Shown here: positions 43,731-55,779 of the stretch, one piece after another
Layout: each line of letters starts with the position of its first letter
Numbering within the stretch: the first letter of the stretch is position 1
Assembly: GCA_963576785.1 (NCBI GenBank)
Contig: OY756144.1
Coordinates: 620,001-684,000, forward strand
Length of the DNA stretch: 64,000 nucleotides
Direction of reading: 5' to 3'
Source: Chlorophyllum brunneum
Taxonomy: Eukaryota; Basidiomycota; Agaricomycetes; Agaricales; Agaricaceae
Translations under genes and position numbers: made by a program
Notes under the pieces: generated by a model
Database searches by the model: none
What the model was told of the DNA's origin: nothing
Seen by the model: only the letters and a program-made list of their open reading frames with translations

Positions 43731-46155
43731 CGGAGTTCGTAATGGCGTCGTAAAAGGTCGTATGCCGCAACAAATTGCAGTTGTGGATGAGTCGTAGGCG
43801 TCGATCGACGTACGCACTGGGAGGGTGAAGGTGATCGCAAGAGGGGGTGGACCTGGCCACGAGGAGGAAGGGTGACTGGCTAAAAATGAAATGGAACGAG
43901 ATGAGGATGGGGTCGAGGTGGGGGTTATTAAGGAAAAGTCGCATTCACCTATGTCAAGTTCCCCTGGGGCTTATGACTTTGCGAGCCTTGATGAGAACCC
44001 TCTAGGTCTCCGCAGTGCAACTCGAAGCACTCTTATGTACCGAAGAGAAAGAGCAGAGGGAGGCTGTTGAACACGAGGCATTAGCGACCTTGCATCATGG
44101 CCTAACTCGGTCAGCTTCCGCAGCGATAGCCAATCGCGTGCCGCACTCGAATCACGTGACCGTAGAAGGAAGACTTGGACAAGGAGTGCAACACCAGATG
44201 TTGTGACCCGTTGGTGACCTCGATAAGTGACCAACTTCACCACGCTTGTCCACTAACTGCCAATGCCCCTTTGGTAGCCTACTAGTAGGCGCGATTCTCG
44301 CGATGTCAAGGGCTAGGTAATAGTATGGCTAGCAGGCACAGGTAGACCGATTTTGAGAGCAATTGACAATATCCAGTACTAATTACCCCGTCCACGATCC
44401 GAGGGGCCATGCATCTGCGTATCTCCCGTGCATCCGAGCCGCATACACATCAATCCCGTGAAGGTTCTGTTGATTTCTAACGGCTTCGTTGATCTCGCTC
44501 ATATTGCCAGCAGGTCAAACTCTTGCACCCGCTCCTGGAGGAAGCTGACGGCTGATCTTCACGTTTCCCTCATGTCATTTTTCACTTCCATTTTAACAGC
44601 CATCAAGGCCATAACATATTTTTTCCGTTTCATGAATACCTCAACATAAATCTGTGACATCTCAAGCAATGTCTATTGGGAGATCCGGAGAACCCCGTCG
44701 TGGATTGAAGTACCCGCTTTTTGGCTCTCGCTTATCGTCCCCCCACCATACAAACTGTGACTGCTTCTCCATCAAACATAGACCTTCGTGACGGAATCCT
44801 GGTTTCTGTTTAGAATAATTCTAATCTCAGCTGTTCGCTCCCGCTCTGGAAGTTGGTGGTGGACACCTGACCTAGGTGTGCGAGGAACCCCTTGTTGACT
44901 TCCAATGAGAACGGGAAGATGTCAGGTATAATGGATATCTCGGACTACGGATCACGATGATGACGTCCTATGAACTGTAGTTAGGGTGGTAATATAGGTA
45001 CGTGTGAAGAAATGGCTCGAAAGCCATGGAATGCGGCGACACGATGGGGAGCAGAATAATGTTGCATTAATGATGTACCACTGGCTCCAGTCATGCGTCC
45101 ACGTTACAGTAATCTACAACCCCATTTTCTTGTCTCTCAGCCTCACCCACCAATCTTCTTCGCGCGCCCAACCTTGTGGACTGGTGGTAGATAGCTTTTT
45201 GCAATGATTACGGTATGTCCGGACGAATACAGCTAAGTGATTTTAGGAGCTGTTGTTGCTCACGATCAAGGCGGCTTTGTAGTTCATATATCATATCTAT
45301 CGAGGTTCTTGAAGTGACCCGTGTAGCCCCAGATACCTAGTTAGCTTTCGGTTTGAGCTCCTTGAGGAGTAACCCAAGTACTTCGAACTTGACTGCGATC
45401 AATCATCGTCAATCTCCGTGAGGTCTTTCCTTAAGTGAGCATGGACAGTAATTTCTTTGGGTACAGCAATATACTCCCCGGAGTAGCGAAGGGATGCCTA
45501 GCCTTGGTGCAGGTGCCTCGCGACCGAGCCCAGGAGTTGATTGCCGTTGTCACCATAGAGTGCCTCGAGGAACCTGCATGTACATTTCGGCCGGAAAAGA
45601 CTCTACAAACTCGAGAGATTGAAGATTAGGACCTTGACTTACCGCCGGCGTATTAAGGGCCAGTGTTCCAGCTGTAATATCATTGGAATCGGTCCTCATG
45701 GAGTCATGCCCGCCTCAAGGTGCCGCCACACCCAATCTCCAGCCAGGAACAGCTATAAATACTATTAATATCACCCGGTGATCATGTTACGGGGATATAT
45801 ATTGTTTTCATAGGTCCCGGAACAATGAAATCAAACCACGAAATGGTTCCACTTCAAGTCCCCTCGAAAGACTATCACTCGTGCTTGAACTTTCAGGAAG
45901 CTGAAAGTTCTTCTTTCTCCTGGAATATCCTGGGAACCGTGATACTTGTGCGTAACCGGGATGATTTTCATAAAACGCTGAACGCTCTTTTATCTGGCAC
46001 TGGAAACTCATCACGTCTCGTTTATCTCCGTCATATATATGTATAACACTTAAATACATTGAATACGACCTGCGTGCTTCAGAAGACACTATAATACCAT
46101 TCCATTGGTACCGTACACAGCGGACCTCTGCGAGAAAACCATTTTTTCTTAGCCT
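43731..46155. other. 2.4-kb intergenic stretch, no supported gene
   Basis: Several short frames occur: 43,971-44,243 (-), 44,428-44,649 (+), 45,435-45,629 (+) and 45,808-46,089 (-). None has a recognisable motif, conserved splice chain or homology to its neighbours. It separates the conserved block from the inverted DUF6533 copy D. Confidence 0.35.
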
Positions 46156-48063
46156 CTAGGCAAGGGTGCCTCCCTCGTTCACTTCACTGGTGCCGAGCAT
46201 TACCATACTCCTGGTCTCGGGAGTCTCGACTGATCCTTCTCCGGAGTCTGATTGTACATCGTCATGACGAAAGGCCAACGTTGAAATCTCGTCCCGCGTT
46301 ATCATGCTAGTCGTGAACTTCACTCCAGTTGCGCGGATGTTCAAGATCAGCCGGGTGCCCTGTGGTTTCTAGTGAGCAGATGGAGCGATAGTAGGAACCT
46401 CCCTCCGTACAGTGATGTAGTAGGCTATTCCAAGCCAACTAAACCACCTTGTCAGCCCAAAAACATACAGAATAGATAATCACTTACGCTTCCCAATTTG
46501 AGCAGGTGAACTGTAAAGTGAGGTTGGCGACGGTAGCGACAAAACCAAAAATACTAAGGGCTAGATTGTATAGCGTGAGTTGGACTGAATGGATGTAGAA
46601 TCAAAGCGTCAGTGCCTCACCGCAAACGCTATTATAACCATCAGCCTGGATCAGCGAATAGTGGCACTCGAGTGGGGTGGACGCACGGTATGTAGAAAAT
46701 AGTTCCATCGCGATAAAACACGTATAAAACAGGCGCGAGCTGTCGCATATACCTCCAATCTTTGTGAAAGTACTGGTCAGTGTCTTTCAAGGTTCGGTAC
46801 AAGGCCAGGAGCAGGAGGAAAACTTCCACGGCTTGTTGAATATTAGAGAAAAATATGTCCCTGATAACCGGAAACACTACGTACTATTGCTCGACATTCT
46901 GGTAGCCCTGTTGATGGCTTAGTTCTTTGAAAACCTCAGATGGAGGTTCGACGAACCACACTACTGCCGCGGAGCGGAAATGAAGTAATTGATTTTCCGG
47001 TCCCAAGGGACAACCTGGTATTGGAGCAGGGGCCACAAGGTATTGTTGAAATTGGATACCTGATATGACATAGGCGTATGTCGTGCTCTGTACTGGTAAG
47101 AAGGGAGATGCGATGACCTTTTACTCCGGACGTACAAGCAATTCCACTGGAACATCAAGATGAATCAGGGAGGGATTTTATAGCTAGATAAATAATAGCC
47201 TTACACACAGTCATAGAGCAGAGAAGAATTGTCACTATCAAAACCGATGAGATAAACCGGAACACAGATCTAGAGGAAAGCTGACCTTTTCTATTATTAT
47301 GGTATAATGCTCGCAAACGTAGGACGAGAAGCGTCTTTATTATCGCCGTGTAGACAACCTCAAAAAAGCTAGCGCCAGTCTTCAGCGGAATCTAGAAATA
47401 CACTACCATTTATCACTTACAAACCAGCAACCCATTGCCTGGCAAGACACCTGTATTTTGTTCAGTCTTTAACTTCCCCACTTCTGATTTAGAGTACCTA
47501 CAACTACAAGTGCTGTGAGAATTTGTATAAAGGAGAAAGACGAGATACGCACAGTGGGCGTTTTAGGCGGATTGACGTACGCTGACAGTCATGGTTAATT
47601 AGAACAACGCACATCGTGTAGAATAGGCTTACCAAAGTAATCCACCCTGTATACCAGGTTCAGAGTGTCACTGGGAGGATGAAGCGAATAACCGGCTTAC
47701 AAAAACATCATTATTCCAGACATTTTGACCAATAAATAGATCCATTTGATCAGACTTTGTCGCCCCCTGAAAGTCGATTTGTGGGACTATCTCCGCACAG
47801 TGGATAGTGACAGTACCTATAAATATATTCGACCTTGAAAGCGAGTAAGTTGAATGCCTTGTGCGTCTTCTGCATGCTCACCTCCTGGTGAAACAGTATC
47901 ACGGAGTCATAAAAAACCAGAGTAATGGCTGCCGCTGCGAAGACTAAATTCGCACCAAAACTACCACAAGATAACAGAAGAACGTACCATATGTGTACAT
48001 TATAGGCCTGGCTAGCGTATAGGAATGGATGATTTGGGCATGAGAATAACCCTGAACCGACAT
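46156..48063 (-). CDS. DUF6533-type multi-pass membrane protein, copy D (inverted)
   Basis: Fourth member, on the opposite strand. The start is ATG 48,063, chosen because MSVQGYSHAQIIHSY aligns with MSIQGYSHATIINAY of copy B and because the TATA-to-ATG spacing is then 54 bp, as in A and C. An in-frame-looking ATG at 48,097 belongs to another frame. Exon 1 ends in TYG/GT. Exon 2 gives VFAAAAITLVFYDSVILFHQ and one further residue. Exon 3 (47,817-47,833) is 17 nt (VEYIYR). Exon 4 gives GRQSLIKWIYLLVKMSGIMM. Exon 5 (47,633-47,646) is 14 nt. The C-terminal exon encodes LNIRATGVKFTTSMITRDEI and an acidic tail, ending EGGTLA at TAG 46,156-46,158. It is diverged from A-C. I saw no frame break, but some middle exons were not modelled in full. 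Confidence 0.65.
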
Positions 48064-48117
48064 CTTCAAGTGTGTTAGCGAAGAGTGGAAGTGTCATTCT
48101 TTTGTGACAAGGAGCTC

Positions 48118-48125
48118 TTTATATA
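48118..48125 (-). promoter_or_regulatory. TATA box of DUF6533 copy D
   Basis: Reads CAAATATATAAAGAGC on the minus strand, 54 bp before the ATG at 48,063. Confidence 0.65.
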
Positions 48126-48415
48126 TTTGTAGGACAAACCTGCCTCACATGTCAGCGCCATAATGCCGTGAAAAATGGGGAAAGCCTGTTGCAGACGCTG
48201 CCCTGTCCGGGTGAGCGCAGAACGTAAAGGTCTAATTTCGGATAACCTTTACACACGATGGAGTTCTAGTCTTGATTACTGCCATTAGATGCATTGCAGT
48301 AGCAGGGTGCAGATCCAACCTCATATTCGTTGAGAGACGATGTCCCTATATGAAAATATATTCAAAGGTGAACTGTGGCTGCGAAATTATGGCTAGAAAT
48401 TGAAACGAGGTCCAT

Positions 48416-49320
48416 TCAATGTCGAGCAACGGTAGTCAATTTGGTAATGTAGCCGAGTGCGATGGCAGGAACGGCAAGATAATTATAGTACGATGATTGT
48501 AGCACAAGATCATTGGAGACCTTGGGGGCAGTACACTGCGGCCGATTGTAAAACAAAGATGCGCGATAGAAGCGGGGAGCTTCGGAGTCGCATAGGATAG
48601 GACTATACCATTGGGGGTTTGAAGGTATAAGTGCTGGTTTGTAGTGGTCATGTCCAAGACCCGGCCATCCAGCTTCGGCACTGTGCTGATCAAATAATGA
48701 ATCAAGCGTGCTCCCTGCTGCGGCTACGAATGAGGACAATTTGGATGTGAAGGCGGAAAGACACACACAAACACAATAGACAAGGGCGAGGCGTCTAGCT
48801 CATCTTCGGCTACGAGCAAAGAGTATCATATGACAGCATTGACTCTCCTAGATCCAATCATCCAAGAATAAATTTTCGAAGGATGATTAGACTGATGGCT
48901 GTTGATATTGACATGATCTATGTGAAACAGACAATGGAGATTCAAGATAGTGCGCACTGGAAATGCTAATTGTGAATTAGTCAAGCCGGATATAATGGAC
49001 TTGGGATATCAAGATACTCACAATAGCACACCATCATGGTAGAAAAGTACGGGCGCGAGCGTTCTCTGCCTCATAAATCCGGCTCATGTCCGAGTTCATC
49101 GCTGCTCACAAGTCCCACGTCCGTCCCTTTAGGCACCCGGGTGGGTAGGTGGTGTTCGGTTGCAGGACGGTGATATGGTTTTAGCAAAATACACCAATCA
49201 GAACTCGATCAGACGTATGAGGAAAGGGAATTAGAAGTTACCTCACTATGTAGCACGTTAGAGCCAATGAGTGAGATACTTGATGGGTGCCGTTGCTTGT
49301 GGTGGTCTCCTGTGAGTCCG
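48416..49320 (-). pseudogene. conserved module upstream of DUF6533 copy D (best-preserved copy)
   Basis: Counterpart of the segments before A, B and C. Here a frame of 116 codons stays open from 48,766 to a stop at 48,416: SAFTSKLSSFVAAAGSTLDS, LFDQHSAEAGWPGLGHDHYK, and an end with SSYYNYLAVPAIALGYITKL, which looks like a membrane helix. In an overlapping frame DMTTTNQHLYLQTPNG and SYATPKLPASI match copies A and C. The GGGTCTTGGACAT motif at the frame switch could be a splice donor. Upstream, the block around 48,915 matches the CACATAGATCATGTCAA block of A and C. It is probably the end of a small gene whose other copies are decayed. Family unknown. Confidence 0.4.
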
Positions 49321-49559
49321 TGAAACGGATATCTGATCTATAGATAGAGAAATTCTGCCAAATGCCGGGTCTCTATATCGACAGCTAAATAAATCCGCCG
49401 TCTGCTTTTTGTGCCGTTTGCGTAGTGGACATGTTTGTATCCCATAGTAGACCTTTGAAGTGAAGCAGTAATTGAGGAAAGGGGATCCGAGTCAGCTCAT
49501 TCGTACGATTTGGGGGGGGTATCTTTCTACAGTATCATATCTAGACACCAGTAGTGTCA

Positions 49560-49882
49560 AATCAAGGGTTGAAGAATCCAGCATTGCACGAAGACAAACA
49601 AGAGAGTATTCCCAGAGCCAAAGTAGGACGTAGATGGTCCTTGTGATCGTGTACACATGCTTCACCTGGGAATTTGGTATCAGATGGTTGGGGTTTTAGG
49701 AATGCATTAGATAGCTCACCTCTCCCTGAATCAACAGGATTGTGTAGTATATAATTACTGTGATCGCACCGACTGCACGAGAAATATTTATAATCTGGGG
49801 CTACACACTTGAGTCGGTCAAAAATTGGAAGAGTTGGGTTGTTGTGACATCCGAGAAATTGGAAGGTGGGACCGAGTGCCAT
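49560..49882 (-). pseudogene. possible DUF6533-like fragment E
   Basis: On the minus strand, after an acceptor, a frame reads GAITVIIYYTILLIQGE, then a GTGAGC...TCCCAG intron, then VKHVYTITRTIYVLLWLWEY. This mirrors the exon 2 / exon 3 border of copies A-D (AAITLIAYDSLILFHRE then VKYIYR). The exon before it (MALGPTFQFLGCHNNPTLPI) has no counterpart, and the intron between them would be only about 34 nt. It could be a truncated relative or chance resemblance. Confidence 0.35.
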
Positions 49883-50540
49883 GTTCCACTTTAAAGACTA
49901 CTCCTCCTGACTGTCAGAGGCAGTTGTTTGCTAGTCAGATAAGCAAAAAAACAACTTTTGTCGACTTTACCCAACCTAGTGGATGACTTTATCCCACAAT
50001 AGCCCAGGTCATTTATAGCCATAGACATTGGTCAATAAGTTGTTAGAGACTTGGTAAACAAGGAGGACTTGGCAGGTTTTACCCTTGCAAAGAGCTCCAT
50101 CGGGGGGCTTAAACTGCTGCCCTGACCCATCTTGTATTCATCAGAATAAAGCTACCTAATCTTAGATTACTGAGGGGAAGTAAAGTATATAGTTGAGTTT
50201 GTCTTAGCTAATAGCTATCAAAACTGATAGTCTGTGATAACTGATAGCTTAGGGTGGAACCAAGTTGGTATGGTGCAGGTCAGCTAGACGCTGCTACTTT
50301 TGTGCAGTGGCCATCTCGGCTGGAACCTGGTCCTGAAAATAAATAAAATAAAATAAAAATAAAAATAAAAATACCCAGACTGCCAGATTTAGCATATAAT
50401 ATTCAACAATCTTCAGTTCTTCCCTTTCGAGTTGACATATTCATAATGTAAAATTTCCTTTGAAAATACACCTAATATACTCCTATTCTCAAGACAATGG
50501 GCCATCAGAAAGGCTGGAGGTTGTACTCTGTAGCACATGC
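49883..50540. other. transition into AT-rich transposon zone
   Basis: No gene. CpG becomes rare from about 50.3 kb on. It contains the (AAAAT)n tract listed separately. Confidence 0.4.
50337..50372. repeat. AAAAT/AAAT microsatellite
   Basis: An uninterrupted run of AAAT and AAAAT units (AAAATAAATAAAATAAAATA...), ending before ACCCAGACTG. Confidence 0.85.
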
Positions 50541-53240
50541 ACGACAATTCCAACATACTCACTAATCAGCCAAATTCTCAACATTGGACTCCGAAATTGA
50601 GATACTGGAAGCACTGTTTGAAGGCTCAGAACTATGGGTGCATGGTGAGACAAGCTGGAAAGGAGGTGTTTCAAATGACATTGATAAAACTAATGGATAG
50701 AGAGACCTTTCCGAGTCAGATGGGGAACAGACAGTGGAACCGGGTTCAGATAGGAGCATGGGTGATTCTGATGATGAGGATGAGCAGCTGGAAGTCAGGC
50801 TTCAGAGAAGTATTGAACATGAGGTTCAATTACTTCAATAGTCAAGTCCTGCTGTTGGGAGTGACTCTCCCAGCATATCACAATAGCCTTCTGCTCTTGA
50901 AGAACTGATGTAGTAACAGAGTTCAAGGGAGTGGATGATAGCAAAGGTAGTTCTACCCACCAGACACACTGGTATGTCATCTAGAACATAGCATCAGCAT
51001 GACAAAAAGGCACAGAATAAGGAGGTACATGATAAACAGGAGTGTACAAGGTGAATAATGGCATATGTTGACCATTCTAACTTGTTCTGATTGGTTTCAC
51101 AGTATGGGAGCTCACATGATGCAAGCTTTTCTTCTCCCAAAAAGGACTACAGCCCAAGTTCCTGTAAAGTAACTGTTAACATCTGACCTTCAAGAGAAAG
51201 ACCCAAATATCAATGAAGTAGTTGACAACCAAGACTTACAAGTACCAGGTCTAGCACCAACCTATCCTGCTCCAGAAATCTTCACTGGCTACATTTCAGA
51301 CCTGTTTCATGATGAGGTATAACCTGAAGATGTGCTTTCAGAGCTCCAAGCAGAGCCTGACTCTTCTGAGAGTTGTGGTGCCATATTTCGAGTCACTGTA
51401 CCTCCACCATGTAAATGGCAGAGACATGAGATCTCATGGCACAAGAGTTGTCAAAAGGAGAAGGAGGAACATTATTCAGTCTTGCAGAAGGGCCTGTTTG
51501 ACATTGAGAAACTGATTGCTTTGAAGCATATAGAATTTAATACTGGCCATGAGAGTTTGTAAGCCTGATGTACATACACAATTCAAAGCTATCTTTATAT
51601 GGTTGTGAGGAACAAGAGAAAGAGTATAGAGGCATTGAAATGGGCAGCAGAGGCACAGAAATTCCAGCCTAAATAGAGAGGACAGATAATTAGGTTTTGG
51701 GTACAAGAGTGGCTAGAGAAGCAGATTCTTCCTGTATCACATCAGGGCTGTCATGTGAAGACCTTCTTATTACTGGAGGATCCAGAAGTGTGGGCAGAGC
51801 TTCAGTCATACATCTACTCTAACAAGTGGGCTATGGATCCTATCAAGGTCACTGAGTTCACTGAACAGAAGATAATTCCAGCAATAGCTAAGAAGTATAT
51901 CAAAAATGTGTTAAACAATGAAATTCCTCAAGAGCTTTCAAAATATCTCAAACTTGAACTTTTTCCTCGTATTCATCACAAAGTCACTGGAAAAATCACT
52001 CTCTGCACAGCTCAACACTTTCTCTACAAGGAAGGATTCCAATATACCAAATACAAGAAGGCTCTATATTATAATGGACATGAAAGACCTGATGTTGTTG
52101 AGTACCAGCAGTCTATTTTCATCCCAACCATTGATTAACTGTGTTACCAACTAGTCAAGTATCAACTAGATAACCCAATGGAGGAGATTGAAAAGAAAGT
52201 TGAGAACTTTGTTGAGCATCGGCTTGTGCTTGTTACACAAGATGAAATGACAGCTCAGGCAAATGATGACATGAAGACAGATTGGTACCTTGAGGGACAT
52301 CAGCCATTGAAGAAAAAGGGTGTTGGACAAGGAATTCACCAATCAAATGTCATTTGCCCAACTGTTAGTTGGATCAGTGGTGCAAGTGAGACCTTAGAGT
52401 ATGGGAAACAGCATGAAGGATATTGGAATAGGGAGATATTTGTGAAACAGGTAAGATTTTATCTCAAGATTATAATTAATTCTTATGAATAATTTTTAGC
52501 TCCATGAAAAGATTATTCCATCATTTGAAAGAATTCATGGACCTGGCTATTAGGCTCTTATTCTGGTGGATAACTCTTAAGGCCATTGTGCTTATACTGA
52601 AGATGTACTATTAGCATCATGAATAAACCTGTGACCAGGTGGAAAGCAAGCTCAGATGCAGAATGGATGGTACCTTGAGCAGAATACAGGTCTCATGATC
52701 ATTCAATCAATGTTCTTCCCATCTGATGACCCAAGATTTCCAGATTAGCCAAAAGAAATAAAACAGGTTCTTACTGAGCAGAGGCTTTGGAGGGATAAAC
52801 TGCTTATGCAGTGCACTGAAAAGTGTTTTGTTGATTATACTGGTTGCTGTGCAAAATGAATCATTGAGCTTCAAACTGACTTCAAATCACAGAAATCATT
52901 GGTACAAGAAGTAATTGAGGAAGCTAGGCATATCTGCCTTGTCCTTCCAAAATTCCACTATGAACTCAACATTATTGAGTACTTTTGGGGAAGTGTCAAG
53001 CAGTGACTCCGTAAGTATTGTGATTATATATTTTCAACCCTTCAAGCAAATATGCCACTTGCACTTGCCTCAGTTGACACATTACTCATTTGAAAATGGC
53101 ATAATCATCTTTTTTGTTGGTTGGATGCATATTGTAGTAGATTATCAGCTTGGAATGCCCAATTTCATATTCAAGCCTTTAGCTCATGGAAATATGCATT
53201 ATATTGTCAAATTTCAGACTATATTGCAGAAAGCTTAGAT
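50540..53240 (+). mobile_element. dead DDE-type DNA transposon
   Basis: A decayed transposase of a DDE family common in Agaricomycetes. Collinear pieces in order: RKSIEALKWAAEAQKF (about 51.63 kb), LLLEDPEVWAELQSYIYSNK (51.76 kb), HFLYKEGFQYTKYKKALYYN then GHERPDVVEYQQ (52.0-52.1 kb), LVTQDEMTAQANDDMKTDWY with the first catalytic Asp (52.23 kb), LILVDNS then stop then GH with the second Asp (52.56-52.59 kb), CCAK-stop-IIELQTDF (52.85 kb), and LPKFHYELNIIEYFWGSVKQ with the Glu (52.94-53.0 kb). An intron interrupts it after FVKQ (52.45-52.5 kb). Stops sit where Arg, Gln or Trp are expected. They fit C-to-T or G-to-A changes. I did not find terminal inverted repeats. Confidence 0.75.
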
Positions 53241-54700
53241 TAGATAAATTGATTAGATTAGCCATATTTGGAGCTACCTATATTAGGACTGTGCTTATAT
53301 AACTTGACCACCATTCTCAGGATCCAAAACAATATCTCCATCATTTTTAGTCTAAATAAAATTTCCTCTGTACAATTGACATAGCTTGCCAAAAGGAGTC
53401 TTTTTACTCAAGAGTTAAGGAATTGGATAAAAACTCTCAGCGTTATTTCCATTTGCACAAAAGTAGCAGTGTTTAGGTGACTTACACTATAGGTGGAAAA
53501 TTTTACCAAGAAAATAATAGTTTTTTAATTCAACAATAATTAAATTCTATTCACAAGAAATAGACTTATGTAAAAAATAATTTTGAATAGTATTTGCATG
53601 TAGTTTCTAAGAACTATGCAAATTATGTTTACAATATGTCTTAAATAGGCTTTCATAAGTAATTGGAAACTATGTAAATCCAGATATAGTGAACATTTGC
53701 TCAACTTGTCTGTTGATATTTTTCAGTAGACTCTCTTCCTATTCTATTGTTTTGGACAAATGATTGTATACTTATGGTCACTTACAGCTAACACAATGTG
53801 TGATGTTCCTAAGCTTGTTATAATAATCCCAGCCTGGCCCTAGGCTAGGACAATATATATTGATGGAGTAATCTGTAAATTGTACCAAAAGAGAACTTCT
53901 TGATTCCAACTAATATATTAGTAAAGCATATAGTCATTACTCTCACTGAGCCTAATTTCAGTAAAGTGAATTGTAAAACTCAGAGAGCAATAAGAGAGCT
54001 AAATAGTTAAGATCTTAAGGAATTTTAATATTATTTAAATAAAGGCTTATATTGAGTCTCTACTTAACTAGGTAGAAACAATGTTTCTATATAGTAGTTT
54101 TGACTAGTTTATATACTATAACTATAACCAATATTTACTTTATATAAGTGAGAGAAATATTTGTCTCCTATCTGTGGTTTAAGAATAATGCTAAAAATGA
54201 CAGCAATAGCAGATGTGAAATTTCCAAGTATATTAATTAACTATCTTTCACTATATTTATATAGTTCCCAATTCCTTATGTAAAACCTATGTAAATATTA
54301 TTTAAATAATTTTGAGTAGTATTTACATATGGTTTGTGTTATGAACTATAAGTAGACAGTATATTCCTATCATACACCTATTATACTTATTACTTCTCTG
54401 TATCTATTTTACCTCCTATTTTACTCTGTAAAGGTATACTTTTTGTGACTTATTTTACTTATCCCCTATGACTCCATTACTCTGCTCTCTTATTCTTAGT
54501 AACCACTACTAGTATATAAAGTGTAGTAATACTTGATATATTTCTTACACTTTACCAATTGTATTATTTCTTTCTCTTTTCTCTATTTCCTTGTTTTTAT
54601 CCAAAGACTTGCAACCTGAGTCTTAGACTAAGGTTATAACATTTGGTAAAGTATCATTTGACTCATCTTGCAAGAGAGGTACCACTATTCATACTCTAGG
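53241..54700. other. AT-rich non-coding stretch
   Basis: About 1.5 kb of AT-rich, CpG-poor sequence without a coding signal. It may be further transposon debris. A TATATATTGATGG-like motif near 53,854 and poly-pyrimidine runs at 54.55-54.6 kb are all I can point to. Confidence 0.4.
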
Positions 54701-55440
54701 CTTGGAATAATAGCCTCTAACCAGGACAATAGTATATGAGCAGCAGCAACTCATCAAGAATACCAAGAAAACCCAAAGCTCCAAGACCAACATAACTACT
54801 GGATCCAAATGACAAACAGAACTGGAAATCCCTGAAGGTCTTAAGTAGCAGAAATCTGAATATAGTATAGATGAAGAAGTAGTACTCTTCAAAACACTAT
54901 TCAACACAGAAGTTGCTGAGACCACATTTGACATAGAAGTTGCTGAAGCCCTATCCAATATAAAAATCACTAATATCCATGAAAATAAACACAGCAAAGC
55001 TGAGACCACATCCAATATAGAAGTTACTGAGACCTCATCCAATATAGATATCACTGAAACCCATGAAAACAAATATAGCAAATCAGAAACAGAAACAGAA
55101 ATGGCTGATAAAATCAATTTCCCAAAGAACTTAGCCCCAGAACTAGGATATTTCAATGAAGACAGAACTAAGTTTGACAATTGGTAGAGAGTGATGTTCT
55201 TATGGACACTTTTCAATAAAATTAATGATAACAAACAAAAGATAATTGGAATATTAGTACAACTGAAAGGAGAACTAGCAGGTCCTTATGCCAATGCCAA
55301 GTTGCAGATAATCCAAGAAAAGAAAACACCAGTATTTGAGGATTTTGCAATGGAGATGGTAGCTACCTTCTCCTTGGGGAATAGGAAAGCAATAGCACAT
55401 CCCTTCTTTTACTCTTACCACTATCATTAATTTGCCAAAA
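54700..55440 (+). mobile_element. gag-like retrotransposon fragment
   Basis: A plus-strand frame reads MADKINFPKNLAPELGYFNE (about 55.1 kb), then DRTKFDNW, a stop (a second Trp in the family pattern), RVMFLWTLFNKIND, KIIGILVQLKGELAGPYANA and FSLGNRKAIA. This is the usual outline of a capsid-like gag protein of fungal LTR elements. Upstream there is a Thr/Glu-rich repetitive part (copies of TSNIEVTETSSNIDITET-like text at 54.95-55.08 kb). Whether it belongs to the following LINE as ORF1 or to a separate gypsy-type element is unclear. Confidence 0.5.
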
Positions 55441-55779
55441 CTCGATTTTAGTGGTACAAAGTCTAGCTAGTATTGATATTATATCTAACAAAGAGTATTT
55501 GGGTATATTCCTAAGAGATCCTATACCAGAGAGTAAGGGAGAATATTTGGAACAGAGAGTATTCCATGTGTTCCTGCCCTCTCCATTTTCACTACTAGTC
55601 CTGCACTCCCTTTGCCTGGCATTCTGTTCCACAGGACAGCCTCCACTCCTGGTCATCCATTTGTTTCCACAGATCAGACAGACTTTGTATTGTTCAGAAT
55701 TATCCTTACCTATACAGACTTTCAGTCATATAGGTGCTCTTTCTTCTCCTATTCAGACTGCTAGTTGAGTGGATACCAA

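Noticed and set aside
48064..48097. Upstream ATG at 48,097 as the start of DUF6533 copy D
   Set aside because: That frame does not match the other copies and would leave only 20 bp to the TATA box; ATG 48,063 aligns with the other copies' N-termini.
52470..52500. Intron in the DDE transposase as evidence for a functional host gene
   Set aside because: The frame carries many stops on both sides, so domestication is unlikely despite the splice-like site.
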